A stretch of DNA of 64,000 nucleotides from a virus, in the IMG/VR virus record IMGVR_UViG_3300040801_006072, positions 1-64,000 of that record; one strand, 5' to 3'. Made by a program: the position numbers and the translations under genes. The notes beneath the pieces are model-generated. The model was given only the letters and a program-made list of their open reading frames with translations, had not been told where the DNA came from and made no database searches. This document shows, in pieces, positions 35,992 through 44,097 of the stretch. Positions within the stretch are counted from its first letter, which is position 1. The number at the start of each line of letters is the position of its first letter.

Positions 35992-36605
35992 TATTGTATC
36001 TTATCTATCACCAGTCGGTTGACCCAACCTCGAATAAACCTTTCCTGTGTGCTGTCTTCTTCGGCTCTTCCTACGTAAAATGAGCCGCGCAATATAAGCA
36101 ATAGCTTGAGCACGTAAATATCGCTCTCTACGCTAAGACACTTGGTTAGTGCCATAGCAGTACGTGTTCCTGCCCAGCCGTCGACTTTGAGATCTTCGAA
36201 CAGTGCTTGATCACGATTCAGCATGTTTAGCGTCCTTTGCAGGAATTCTGCTGCTCGCTTCACACCCATGTTAACAGAACAATCGAACATTTCTGCTGCA
36301 ATTTCTTTAGATTTGCTGCTCACACTGTCTAGGTTTAACTGACTGTGGTTCCAGAAGTTCTCGTAATAAAAGTGTTTAACCCAATAATTAAGTTCTTCGT
36401 CGGCATACAAGCATTCAGGAAAATCTTCTTGCTCCTTTAGTTCGTCTACAACTTTCCAGCCAGGCCAATTAGGCCAATAAACTCTGCTCACACCCTTATA
36501 TGTTTCTCCGCCATAGTCAGAAGGATCATCTACATAGCCTCCTTCGGCACTGCGAGTGAAAGCATAAGCCTCTAAAAATACTTCAGGTATAGCTACGTCT
36601 GTCAT
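35991..36605 (-). CDS. GH108 N-acetylmuramidase (endolysin), UAG stop
   Basis: Glycoside hydrolase 108 motif SAEGGYVDDPSDYGGETYKGVS with catalytic Glu21, followed by a peptidoglycan-binding-type C-terminal domain (about 105-180: EMFDCSVNMGVKRAAEFLQ ... DGWAGTRT). Cleaves the glycan backbone. 204 aa. The stop is UAG, and the next codons INTS lead in frame into the ATG of the following gene, so readthrough would give a fusion. Whether it is a free endolysin or a virion enzyme is open. Confidence 0.85.
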   Translation of the reverse strand: MTDVAIPEVFLEAYAFTRSAEGGYVDDPSDYGGETYKGVSRVYWPNWPGWKVVDELKEQEDFPECLYADEELNYWVKHFYYENFWNHSQLNLDSVSSKSKEIAAEMFDCSVNMGVKRAAEFLQRTLNMLNRDQALFEDLKVDGWAGTRTAMALTKCLSVESDIYVLKLLLILRGSFYVGRAEEDSTQERFIRGWVNRLVIDKIQ

Positions 36606-38068
36606 GATATTTCTCCTAGCTGTCTTCCGACTAGCAGTTTAATTAGGTCTTGTGTGCTATCTGCGGATTTAGCACCTTTCTTCATGTTTTCTAATTCACC
36701 GAACAGTGATGCAAACGCCTGTAGTGTTTTCTTGTCGACTTCGTCTGTGTAGCCAAATTTTCTTTTGCTGTCGCCCACGTCAAGCTCGATGCTAAGATCA
36801 GCTTTGGTATCGTTATATTCTGACAAAAGATTTTCTAACTTGGTTTCGTATTGGTTGATTACACTGACCCAATATTGTTGTAACTCGGGGAAGTTAGTAC
36901 CGTCTGCTAGATTATCTAGTATCTCTTCACGACTGTCGCCCTGCTTCCTAAGATGACGCTTGGCCTGTGTAGTACCTAGTTCAGGGTGACCAATGGCAGA
37001 AGATAAGCTGCCTAGAAGCTTACCTAAGAAACTCTCTACGGTGTTGACTGACCTAGGCTTTTCGCGAAGGTCGTTGCGCACTTGCCATATAAAGTCTTTT
37101 GCTGTAGTAAACAGATCTTTGTCCACTACCTTGAACTGGTCGCCTGTTTTCTTGTGGCGGAATACTACGCCTTCAATCCAACCACCATCTTCGACTTCTG
37201 GGCCAAATTCGCTTTTGATTTGTCTAACCAAGCGATTAAGCAGAATTTCTTTGATGCGCAGCTTATAGCCATCTTTGCTTTCGCCGCCTATCATTTCATG
37301 CTGTATTTCTTCTCGCTTGGTTTTAAGCTGCTCTTTGACACTACGCCAGTTTTGGGGTTCTACGGAATCTGGTCTACGGTTTAAAGGTAGTGCCAAAACT
37401 TCTGCATTTGAAAACTTCCATACACCAGAAGGCTGTTTAAGATATGCTTCTAATTTATCGAGCTCTGCATGAATGCGATCTTTTATCTCATCGTCTATCA
37501 TGCTTTCACTGTCCCATGTGGGTGTCCTGCTAAAAGACCAGCGGTGTGTTTCTGGTGCAGTCTTGATTGTCTTTCCGTCAACAGTATAAGGTGCGTTTAC
37601 ACGAACTGTAACGATATCTCCGTCTAATGCTTTATGAAGATGGGCAATGTCTACGTCACCCTCAACTACTCGCAAAAGAATAATCTCGTTCTCTTCGCTT
37701 GAGTAAGGTACTGCATTAGGTAGTGTACCAAACAGAACTTCAACTTCTATTCTGTCACCGCTTCTCATTCCGGCTTCTCGCATAACAGAAGCCTTTTGTT
37801 CTAGTGCAAGGTGAGCGGATCGCTGAAAGGTAGTAGAAAAATTAATGGGATAATCGTCAGCATTGTAAACTCGCTGTCCTCCCTTATCCTCACGAGTGGT
37901 GTAGAAGCCGTAGTCGTCAATGCCGAACTGTATATTGGCGCCATCTACTTTTTCAGATATCTCGTAATCTTCAAAGTTTCTCAGTGCATCTATAAACTGA
38001 TCAACTGCGAGATCCTCGACGTGAGTAATGCCTTCGAATGTTGACTTACGTAGTTCGCCGAATTTCAT
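36602..38068 (-). CDS. ATP-dependent RNA/DNA ligase-like protein, 488 aa
   Basis: Covalent nucleotidyltransferase motifs: motif I EKVDGANIQFG with Lys40, Arg59 after it, motif III RIEVEVLFG (107-114), motif IV EGVVFR (299-304) and motif V FKVVDK (312-317). This is the ligase/capping-enzyme superfamily, closest in style to Rnl-type RNA ligases. The gap between III and IV is long (about 185 aa) and a C-terminal extension of 170 aa is unassigned. N-terminus MKFGELRKS recalls the late-cluster proteins. Late-operon position is unusual for a repair enzyme. ATGA overlap with the muramidase. Confidence 0.75.
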   Translation of the reverse strand: MKFGELRKSTFEGITHVEDLAVDQFIDALRNFEDYEISEKVDGANIQFGIDDYGFYTTREDKGGQRVYNADDYPINFSTTFQRSAHLALEQKASVMREAGMRSGDRIEVEVLFGTLPNAVPYSSEENEIILLRVVEGDVDIAHLHKALDGDIVTVRVNAPYTVDGKTIKTAPETHRWSFSRTPTWDSESMIDDEIKDRIHAELDKLEAYLKQPSGVWKFSNAEVLALPLNRRPDSVEPQNWRSVKEQLKTKREEIQHEMIGGESKDGYKLRIKEILLNRLVRQIKSEFGPEVEDGGWIEGVVFRHKKTGDQFKVVDKDLFTTAKDFIWQVRNDLREKPRSVNTVESFLGKLLGSLSSAIGHPELGTTQAKRHLRKQGDSREEILDNLADGTNFPELQQYWVSVINQYETKLENLLSEYNDTKADLSIELDVGDSKRKFGYTDEVDKKTLQAFASLFGELENMKKGAKSADSTQDLIKLLVGRQLGEIS

Positions 38069-38083
38069 AGTTCGACCTATGTG

Positions 38084-38710
38084 TTAGGATTTTCTTTTAC
38101 GACCGAACATGTGTTCGTCGGTGTTTGATTCCTCTGCAGGCAAAAACTCTGCTGCAATCTGTCGGAAAACGTCTTTGATCTGCTTATTGGTAATAGCAGT
38201 CTCATTTAGGATAGATTCGTCTAGGCCTTCTTCGCCCATGTATTTGAGAACTTGCTTTTGCAATCCTCTTTGCACAATTCCTCTAGCAAGCTTTGACACA
38301 ATTTCGCTTTCGCCTTGAGAAGTAACACCGACTTGCTGGAAAGACTTTTTGATCTCTCGATCAGAGAATCCCATCTGTTGTAACAGACGAACAATCTCTT
38401 GTGTCCTTGATGGCTTACCTGAATTTTCCCAAACATCGAAAATGTCTTCGTAGCTGACTGTGCTCTTGCCTCGAACAGGATCAACTACATTGCGTTTGAT
38501 GTCTCGGCCTATTTCTCGAGCAGCACCTTTGGCACGATCGACTTGGTCTCGTGCTCGTTGCTTCAATGATTTTCCGATCTCTAGTGGTGCCTCATTAATG
38601 CCGGCAAGTTTCTTTAACCGTTCGGTCTCTTCAGTCTTGGCATTGCTATTGCGAATCTTAACAATCGTGTGAAAAATTTCTCGTATTGTCTCTGTGCTTA
38701 AATTAGACAT
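38084..38710 (-). CDS. hypothetical helical protein with LAGI motif, 208 aa
   Basis: Start at the ATG at 38710, overlapping the upstream stop; a TTG-initiated extension is less likely. Contains TERLKKLAGINEAP, a motif shared with two other proteins here, then a basic region (KQRARDQVDRAKGAAREIGRDIKR) and a C-terminal helical part. Basic and possibly DNA-binding; no enzyme motif. Confidence 0.6.
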   Translation of the reverse strand: MSNLSTETIREIFHTIVKIRNSNAKTEETERLKKLAGINEAPLEIGKSLKQRARDQVDRAKGAAREIGRDIKRNVVDPVRGKSTVSYEDIFDVWENSGKPSRTQEIVRLLQQMGFSDREIKKSFQQVGVTSQGESEIVSKLARGIVQRGLQKQVLKYMGEEGLDESILNETAITNKQIKDVFRQIAAEFLPAEESNTDEHMFGRKRKS

Positions 38711-39035
38711 GACGTTTGAGTTCCCTAGCAAGCTGTTCTTTTTGCTGATCTGTCAGCTTATCGTCAATTACACTTTTCACTCTATCTAGTGCGGCGGCAT
38801 CGACATCAGAAACACCGGTTGATTTATCCACTAGCAAATTTTGCAGTTTGGTTCTAACTTTATCCGGCAACACAAAATTATACTCGTCCTTTAGAAAACC
38901 CGTCAAGAACTCGTATACATGCTGTCCTTGTGCCTGCTCTCCTGGTGTGTCCGGGGTAGCAATTCCGTTGCCCTTAGCATACTGCAACCATGCTCCTACT
39001 AATTTCTCGACTCTAGGATCATTTTCAGGAATCAT
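38703..39035 (-). CDS. hypothetical protein, 110 aa
   Basis: Helical soluble protein with no recognised domain. Overlaps both neighbours by 8-11 nt inside the late cluster. Confidence 0.6.
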   Translation of the reverse strand: MIPENDPRVEKLVGAWLQYAKGNGIATPDTPGEQAQGQHVYEFLTGFLKDEYNFVLPDKVRTKLQNLLVDKSTGVSDVDAAALDRVKSVIDDKLTDQQKEQLARELKRHV

Positions 39036-39279
39036 CTTCTTTGTTCTCCTTGACCTTGCGAATCGATCTGCTGAAACGTCTTGGGTCTTGCCCTTTGATG
39101 CTGCTCAAGAATCTGCGCTTGAGCTGGTCTGCTTCCTCTTCTGAATAAGTCTCCTCGATCATTTCCAGTAGAAATATAGCAGACGAAATAACGTGGTGAG
39201 CTCTTGTCTCGATTAAGTCTTCTTTGTTCTTCTCGGGAACAAATGTACTGATCTCGTGTAAGATGCTTTTGCTAGACAC
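39025..39279 (-). CDS. conserved phage hypothetical, 84 aa
   Basis: GTG start, AAAGG Shine-Dalgarno. The pattern LHEISTFVPEKNKEDLIETRAHHVISSAIFL is one I recall from T4-like cyanophages next to gp41. First gene of the 33-39 kb late cluster; function unknown. Confidence 0.65.
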   Translation of the reverse strand: MSSKSILHEISTFVPEKNKEDLIETRAHHVISSAIFLLEMIEETYSEEEADQLKRRFLSSIKGQDPRRFSRSIRKVKENKEDDS

Positions 39280-39306
39280 AATAATACCTTTCGGGCCGGT
39301 TTTCTG

Positions 39307-39314
39307 TATTTATC
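39307..39314 (-). promoter_or_regulatory. late-promoter octamer GATAAATA
   Basis: GATAAATA 27 nt before the GTG of the 84-aa gene, in the gap after gp41; the late promoter that starts the 33-39 kb cluster. Confidence 0.7.
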
Positions 39315-39317
39315 AGC

Positions 39318-40733
39318 TTATTCCATTCCTTTGAGAAGATTACGCAAGGCTGTTGCCTTATTTGCCGTATCTGCCGGCGTATCCTTCTCTTTATTAGGCG
39401 CTGTGGGCAGGCCGTTGCTAGGTTTCACCACGCTCTTTTGCTTGAGTGTGTCCATGATATTCTTTGTTGTAGCTTCAACTGCGCCAGCATCGTCGTCGTC
39501 GAGATCACTTATGCGAAGTGTCTTTTGATTAAATGCTAAGTCGACCTTAGAACCTACACCTGAACTAGAACGTGTCTTCATAAACTGTACTTGATAGCGC
39601 CCAGCTTCTTTCATCGCCATTGTTGAGAAAATTGCAATCACATTATCCGCAGTGTTCACCTTGGAAATACCTCCTGCAATGTGACTGGCATCAAATTCTA
39701 TTTCCTCAAACGATCCTCTGTTTAGCTGCGAAGCTGTAGCAAACAACACATCTAGGTCTGCTGCTAAGTTTCTAAATTCTTCCGAAACATACTTGTCCTT
39801 AATAAACTGGTCGCTTGGCGCCACTTTTACAGTGACTGGCCAACACAGGTCAAGATAGTCAACAAGGATCGCATCTGTCTTTATGCCTGTTTGCACTTCG
39901 TACTCTTTTACGTATGCTCGAATATCATTCACTGTGCTACCACTTGGCATGTACTTTAGTCGTACATTACCCTTGTGCTTTTTGTGGAAGCTCTTAACAC
40001 GCATCGCAACGTCTTCGGAGTTTTTAAGTACTTCTCTAGTCTCGTATCCTGCTGTCATTGCGTCTAATCTCATGGCACATAAGTTCTCACTAAGCTCAAG
40101 TGTTATGTAGACCACGTTTAGTCCTTCGATTGCCCAATTTATGGCTAAATTTTGCAGGAATAAGCTCTTCCCTGCTCCAGGTTGTCCCGCAAAGATTGTG
40201 ATCTCTCCTCGGTTGAAACCACCATACAATTTCTTGTCTACATCGCGCCAGCCAGTGCTGAGCAGGCCGCTGTTATTCTTAATTGCCTCTAGTCGAGCTA
40301 GCGGATCTGCAAAGTAGTCTGTGCCTAGATCTTTAACCAGTCCAATCTGCACAGCTTCTTTAATCTTTGCTTCTACTTCGCCATATCTGCTTTCTTCTAG
40401 GAGATCTGGGGAACTAAGAATTGCTAGCTCTAGTGCTTTGTGTCGACAGAACTTCTCATAGGAATTCAAGAACCATTCTTTATGATTATCTGCAATTCCG
40501 GAGACTACTTCAATCTCTTTGCCAGCGACTGCCCTAATCTGCTCGATTGTCGGAAGTGCATTGTAGTCGTTTGAGTGACTGCTCAGGAACTCAATAGTGC
40601 GCTTGTTAATTTCGCTGTTGAAATATTTTGAATCGGTAATGCCTTTGCATCTTACAAACAGTTCAGGATCACTTACCATGAACTGTATAAAGAGATCTTC
40701 GATCTCTTTGGTATAATCTTTAATGTCTATCAT
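39318..40733 (-). CDS. 41: replicative DNA helicase (gp41, DnaB-type)
   Basis: Hexameric 5'-3' helicase of the replication fork. Walker A GQPGAGKS at 183-190, Walker B-like DAILVDYLDL, and a preceding N-terminal helical domain as in DnaB/gp41; 471 aa. Overlaps the primase gene by 14 nt, so the two primosome subunits are co-translated. Low-complexity acidic/Lys C-terminus. Confidence 0.92.
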   Translation of the reverse strand: MIDIKDYTKEIEDLFIQFMVSDPELFVRCKGITDSKYFNSEINKRTIEFLSSHSNDYNALPTIEQIRAVAGKEIEVVSGIADNHKEWFLNSYEKFCRHKALELAILSSPDLLEESRYGEVEAKIKEAVQIGLVKDLGTDYFADPLARLEAIKNNSGLLSTGWRDVDKKLYGGFNRGEITIFAGQPGAGKSLFLQNLAINWAIEGLNVVYITLELSENLCAMRLDAMTAGYETREVLKNSEDVAMRVKSFHKKHKGNVRLKYMPSGSTVNDIRAYVKEYEVQTGIKTDAILVDYLDLCWPVTVKVAPSDQFIKDKYVSEEFRNLAADLDVLFATASQLNRGSFEEIEFDASHIAGGISKVNTADNVIAIFSTMAMKEAGRYQVQFMKTRSSSGVGSKVDLAFNQKTLRISDLDDDDAGAVEATTKNIMDTLKQKSVVKPSNGLPTAPNKEKDTPADTANKATALRNLLKGME

Positions 40734-41751
40734 TCTTACTCATTTTCCATTTTAATTGTATTTTTGTCGGATTCCGTTCCGATGAGTCTATGATTGATCT
40801 TAGCGTTAATATTCTGCCATACTTTCTTGTTGCTTCTGCCGCATCTTTTATTCCATCACCCCATTCTGGAAAAGCAACTCGCCAACCCTCTTTGACTGCG
40901 ATCTCAACCAGTGTGTCTCCTGCTTTGTCTCGGTCCGGACACACAATGACTTTCTTGCCTAGTGTTTTAATAATTTGTGCTTGCTCTGGATCCAAGGTAT
41001 TGTGACAAGAACTTATGCCGTCGACGAAGTACGCATCAAACACACCTTCACACAGTATTACATATTCTCTTTCAAAGCCGTATTGATTGCTTAGATTATA
41101 TATGTAATTTTCCGGCATACGGTTAAGATATTTGGGCACGCTCTTGTTAGGCGTTTTGCCAAAGTATCTACCAGTGTATCCTACTATTTCACCGCGGAAC
41201 CAAAACGGCAGCAACAGTCTTTTATTAAAGGTGTATTCTTTGTCTGGTGTCCAATACACATGTCGGAAATTAGTAAATCCCCTGTTCAATGCATAGTCAG
41301 CTACCTGTAGGAAATTAGGATCTGTGCATCCTTGGTCAGCCCAGTCTTGCAAGGTTCTAGAATCCTTAGGCAATGCCATTGGTTTCCAGTTTTTAGTGAT
41401 GATGCCACGAAGCTGAATGTCGTTGCTTGATTCTACTGCATTTTGTTCTTTGAACAATTCGAAGTTCAGTTTACGTATGTCGTACTGGCTAACTCCGATC
41501 TCTTTAAGGAATCGTATAAACTTCTTACTGAACGTTTGACCAGGTGACCAAACTGCATCATACCCGCAGTTGAAACAATGGGCTGCTATTTTTCCGTCAG
41601 GAGAGAATAACACACCGAATCTGCCTCGGGTGTCTCTCGACTCACCACTCAGGTGGCACAACATACAGTTTCGTGTTAGCCAGCCTTTTCTAGATTTTTT
41701 GACTGGCCCGAGATGCTGTATGATCAGTTCTTGTAATAATTTTTGAACCAT
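40720..41751 (-). CDS. 61: DNA primase (gp61)
   Basis: Makes RNA primers with gp41. N-terminal zinc-binding pattern C29-x2-C32 ... HC59-x2-C62, then a Toprim catalytic domain with Glu234 (ILCEGVFDAY) and DRD at 272-274 (VCPDRDKAG). 343 aa. Own sigma70-type promoter with TATAAT ending 8 nt before ATG; the ATG overlaps one arm of an inverted repeat. Confidence 0.92.
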   Translation of the reverse strand: MVQKLLQELIIQHLGPVKKSRKGWLTRNCMLCHLSGESRDTRGRFGVLFSPDGKIAAHCFNCGYDAVWSPGQTFSKKFIRFLKEIGVSQYDIRKLNFELFKEQNAVESSNDIQLRGIITKNWKPMALPKDSRTLQDWADQGCTDPNFLQVADYALNRGFTNFRHVYWTPDKEYTFNKRLLLPFWFRGEIVGYTGRYFGKTPNKSVPKYLNRMPENYIYNLSNQYGFEREYVILCEGVFDAYFVDGISSCHNTLDPEQAQIIKTLGKKVIVCPDRDKAGDTLVEIAVKEGWRVAFPEWGDGIKDAAEATRKYGRILTLRSIIDSSERNPTKIQLKWKMSKNDRH

Positions 41752-41790
41752 ACTGAGGTATTATAGCACAGATACTCAGTATTTTACAAG
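41751..41790 (-). promoter_or_regulatory. sigma70-type promoter with flanking inverted repeat
   Basis: TATAAT (41760-41765) with a -35 TTGTAA at 18-nt spacing. Arms TACTGAG (41751-41757) and CTCAGTA (41775-41781) flank the -10 box; the first arm includes the start codon. Possible operator. No Shine-Dalgarno precedes ATG. Confidence 0.6.
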
Positions 41791-41802
41791 TCGAAAGACT
41801 CG

Positions 41803-42690
41803 TTAGCTTCTGAGTATAATCTTCTTAAGTGTGCCGGGTTCAACAACTTCCATTGAAGGTGTGTACCTGAACTTAAAGAACATCACGTTAGCTTCAAACG
41901 AAAATGCTTGGGTCCCAAAGAATTCGATGAACTCGAGCATCTCCGATCCGGTCACTACCTGAATATTAAACCAATGGTCTGTTGTCGGATCGCTTTGTGG
42001 ATTGATATCTAGTGTACCTAACAACTCTAGTGTTCCTGTGAATCTGTTGTCCTGGTCGGTATACACAGAAAAACTGTGAGTAGAGTTAGTATGGTTCTGT
42101 ACTCTACCTGCAGGAATAGTGGAACTATAAAACTGACTGATGATAGGTGTATTTCCGTTTACCAGTGTTCTCTGTTCTGTCCAATCATCTTCCTCGATGA
42201 TGAAACTAGGCCTAGGCACACGTTCTGCTTGGCCTGTAATTCTCACTGTGGTAACAATGTTGCTATCAGTATCAGTAAATACCGGAGTAGTAAGTGACTC
42301 ACCAATGCGCCCTGGTACAAAGTCCTTTTGTCCTACAATTACCAATTCATACAATCCTTGTGCAAGGTTTGCAATATCACCTTCGTTCAAATCCAAAAAT
42401 AGCATTCCGATTGCAGTGTTTGTTCTGCAAGGCTTTTCGAGCACTAGCTCACGATTTTCAGTATTAAACAATCTACCGTACAATTGATAGGTGCAGATGT
42501 TTATTGGCTTACGGTCCGGATCAAACACACGGAATTTCAACGTATTATCCATGCCTTTGTGGACTTTAATTTCTCGACGGTTCATAGGCGCATTATCCGT
42601 ATCGATGCAGGTGATCCTATCGTCGCACATGAGTAGACGTCGAACGTCGTCAAATAGATAGAGATCAGTCAGTGTTGTTTTCATGTACAT
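41803..42690 (-). CDS. baseplate/tail structural protein with BppU-like N-terminus, 295 aa
   Basis: Residues about 40-130 have the pattern of the BppU-type beta module of baseplate proteins (KVHKGMDNTLKFRVFDPDRKPI ... GLYELVIV). C-terminal beta domain ending PSMEVVEPGTLKKIILRS. A second ATG at 42684 is possible. No Shine-Dalgarno; late octamer 5 nt before the ATG, so a leaderless late mRNA is predicted. Placed among replication genes though structural. Confidence 0.6.
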   Translation of the reverse strand: MYMKTTLTDLYLFDDVRRLLMCDDRITCIDTDNAPMNRREIKVHKGMDNTLKFRVFDPDRKPINICTYQLYGRLFNTENRELVLEKPCRTNTAIGMLFLDLNEGDIANLAQGLYELVIVGQKDFVPGRIGESLTTPVFTDTDSNIVTTVRITGQAERVPRPSFIIEEDDWTEQRTLVNGNTPIISQFYSSTIPAGRVQNHTNSTHSFSVYTDQDNRFTGTLELLGTLDINPQSDPTTDHWFNIQVVTGSEMLEFIEFFGTQAFSFEANVMFFKFRYTPSMEVVEPGTLKKIILRS

Positions 42691-42695
42691 ACAGC

Positions 42696-42703
42696 TATTT
42701 ATC
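42696..42703 (-). promoter_or_regulatory. late octamer GATAAATA, leaderless position
   Basis: GATAAATA-GCTGT-ATG with no Shine-Dalgarno. Divergent to the octamer of the plus-strand gene 41 nt away. Confidence 0.6.
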
Positions 42704-42743
42704 TGGATGTTACCAAGAATTCATAGGGGACGAATAGCTCCAT

Positions 42744-42751
42744 AATAAATA
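42744..42751 (+). promoter_or_regulatory. late octamer AATAAATA, leaderless position, plus strand
   Basis: AATAAATA-GCTTT-GTG: 5 nt between octamer and the GTG start of the only plus-strand gene; same spacing and spacer as the minus-strand cases. Confidence 0.55.
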
Positions 42752-42756
42752 GCTTT

Positions 42757-43125
42757 GTGGATATTACAGAAGTACAAGAAAAGTTCCCGTTCCTAACCGG
42801 TCTGAAATACCAAGATCGGGAATTCCTCTGCATCATACAAAATCATAGTGACAAGATCATGAGCTTCTATGATTTCAATCAAATCTCCACATCAGCAGAA
42901 AAACAACTGTTTTTAGACTATGGCGATACATGGTGGTGGGAATCGAACAGACTTCTGCCTATCAATATCTTCCTAACAGGAAAAATGGCTCACTTCAGGT
43001 ACTGCTTAAAAACAGTAGCAATGAAAGATGTAGAAATTCTGTTCGGTCCCACAACAAGTCTTAATAACCTAATGAAGAAAAGAATCAAAAAGCGTCAGAT
43101 TCAACTCGTTAGGAAATCCGATTAA
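42757..43125 (+). CDS. conserved phage hypothetical, 122 aa, only plus-strand gene
   Basis: GTG start. Contains FLDYGDTWWWESNR and LPINIFL, a block I recall as conserved in T4-like cyanophages, and a basic C-terminus (KKRIKKRQIQLVRK). Faces the release-factor gene tail to tail, the two stops overlapping. Function unknown; RNA or DNA binding possible from charge. Confidence 0.75.
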   Translation: MDITEVQEKFPFLTGLKYQDREFLCIIQNHSDKIMSFYDFNQISTSAEKQLFLDYGDTWWWESNRLLPINIFLTGKMAHFRYCLKTVAMKDVEILFGPTTSLNNLMKKRIKKRQIQLVRKSD

Positions 43126-43805
43126 ATCTTCTTTCCTTTTAGCACATCCTTTAACACCAACTTATTATTTGTAGAATGAACCAATACCGTGTTGTCCTTC
43201 TCACGGTAAGTTTTGATCTTATCTCCACGCATACCCGATCCTGCTAGATCTTTGCACATTGCTTTCTCTTCGCAGCGCCGAATTGACTCGTAATGTTCGC
43301 GAACACGCTCTTCTAACAAACGCCTAGCTTCGGTGCGATTATAGTGCTGGCACTTCTTTGCGCTTTTCGCTTCAATGCCCGTTGGCAAATGTCGCATGAC
43401 GACACAGCTTTCAGTTTTGTTGCGATGTTGGCCGCCTGGGCCAGAATCTTTAGTTGTGAATGTTTCTATGTCACTATCATGTAACTCGTAGTTCACAACA
43501 TCTTGTTTCTTACGAGCAACCACAGTCACAGTAGAAGTGTGCACACGACCACGAGTTTCCGTAGGTGGGACTCTTTGCCAGCGATGGCCGCCGGATTCAT
43601 TCAGTAAGGGTTGTAGGTTTTTCTCTTTACCAGAACAGCAAAGAGTAATGGAATTTCAGCCGCAGGCTGCTCGAGACTCAGCAATGGTCTCTACGTGAAG
43701 ATTGTGCTTGGCACAGTAATTTTGATAAATCGATGCTTGCTTCTCTACTAATAGCTTTGCATCATCGCCGCCTTCGGCAGCTCTAATTTCAAGTAGTAAT
43801 TTCAT
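43122..43805 (-). CDS. class I release factor (RF1 type) with in-frame UGA at codon 50
   Basis: Hydrolyses peptidyl-tRNA at stop codons. Reads EIRAAEGGDDAK at the start of domain 2, PPT (80-82, RF1-type PxT codon-recognition motif) in GGHRWQRVPPTETRGRVHTS, and GGQ (124-126). Domain 1 of cellular RF1 is absent and the C-terminal helix is shortened. The frame is continuous except UGA at 43656-43658, at a position where cellular RF1 has an aromatic residue (GGY). GGAGGT precedes ATG. Expression needs UGA readthrough or internal starts; an internal GTG at 43544 would give a GGQ-only, ArfB-like product. Confidence 0.8.
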
Positions 43806-43822
43806 AGTTATTACCTCCGTAC

Positions 43823-43830
43823 TATTTATA
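43823..43830 (-). promoter_or_regulatory. late-promoter octamer TATAAATA
   Basis: Exact T4 late box TATAAATA 17 nt before the release-factor ATG, with GGAGG between. Confidence 0.65.
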
Positions 43831-44097
43831 CTACGCGGACTCTAGGCCTAAGTCTAGCAATGCTTTCCTCGTTACATCTTCAAGTCTCATAATAGACAGA
43901 AAACATTCTACTGCATCTTCATAATCGCTAAACCAAGTTTCCATGCCGCTGTCGTCAAGGCCCCAGGCACACACCACATACTCTTTTGTAACTGGGCTTT
44001 GGTCTAAGGACACTTCGACATATTGGTCAAGATCAGAACACTTGATCGAAGGATACCAATCTTCGGACGTCCTCTTAAGACAATTAAAAGTTTTCAT
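43831..44097 (-). CDS. hypothetical protein, 88 aa, UAG stop
   Basis: ATG at 44097 (or 44103) overlaps the end of the DnaE-like gene. Acidic, Trp/Tyr-containing, no recognised domain. UAG stop leads into the TATAAATA box of the release factor. Confidence 0.55.
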   Translation of the reverse strand: MKTFNCLKRTSEDWYPSIKCSDLDQYVEVSLDQSPVTKEYVVCAWGLDDSGMETWFSDYEDAVECFLSIMRLEDVTRKALLDLGLESA

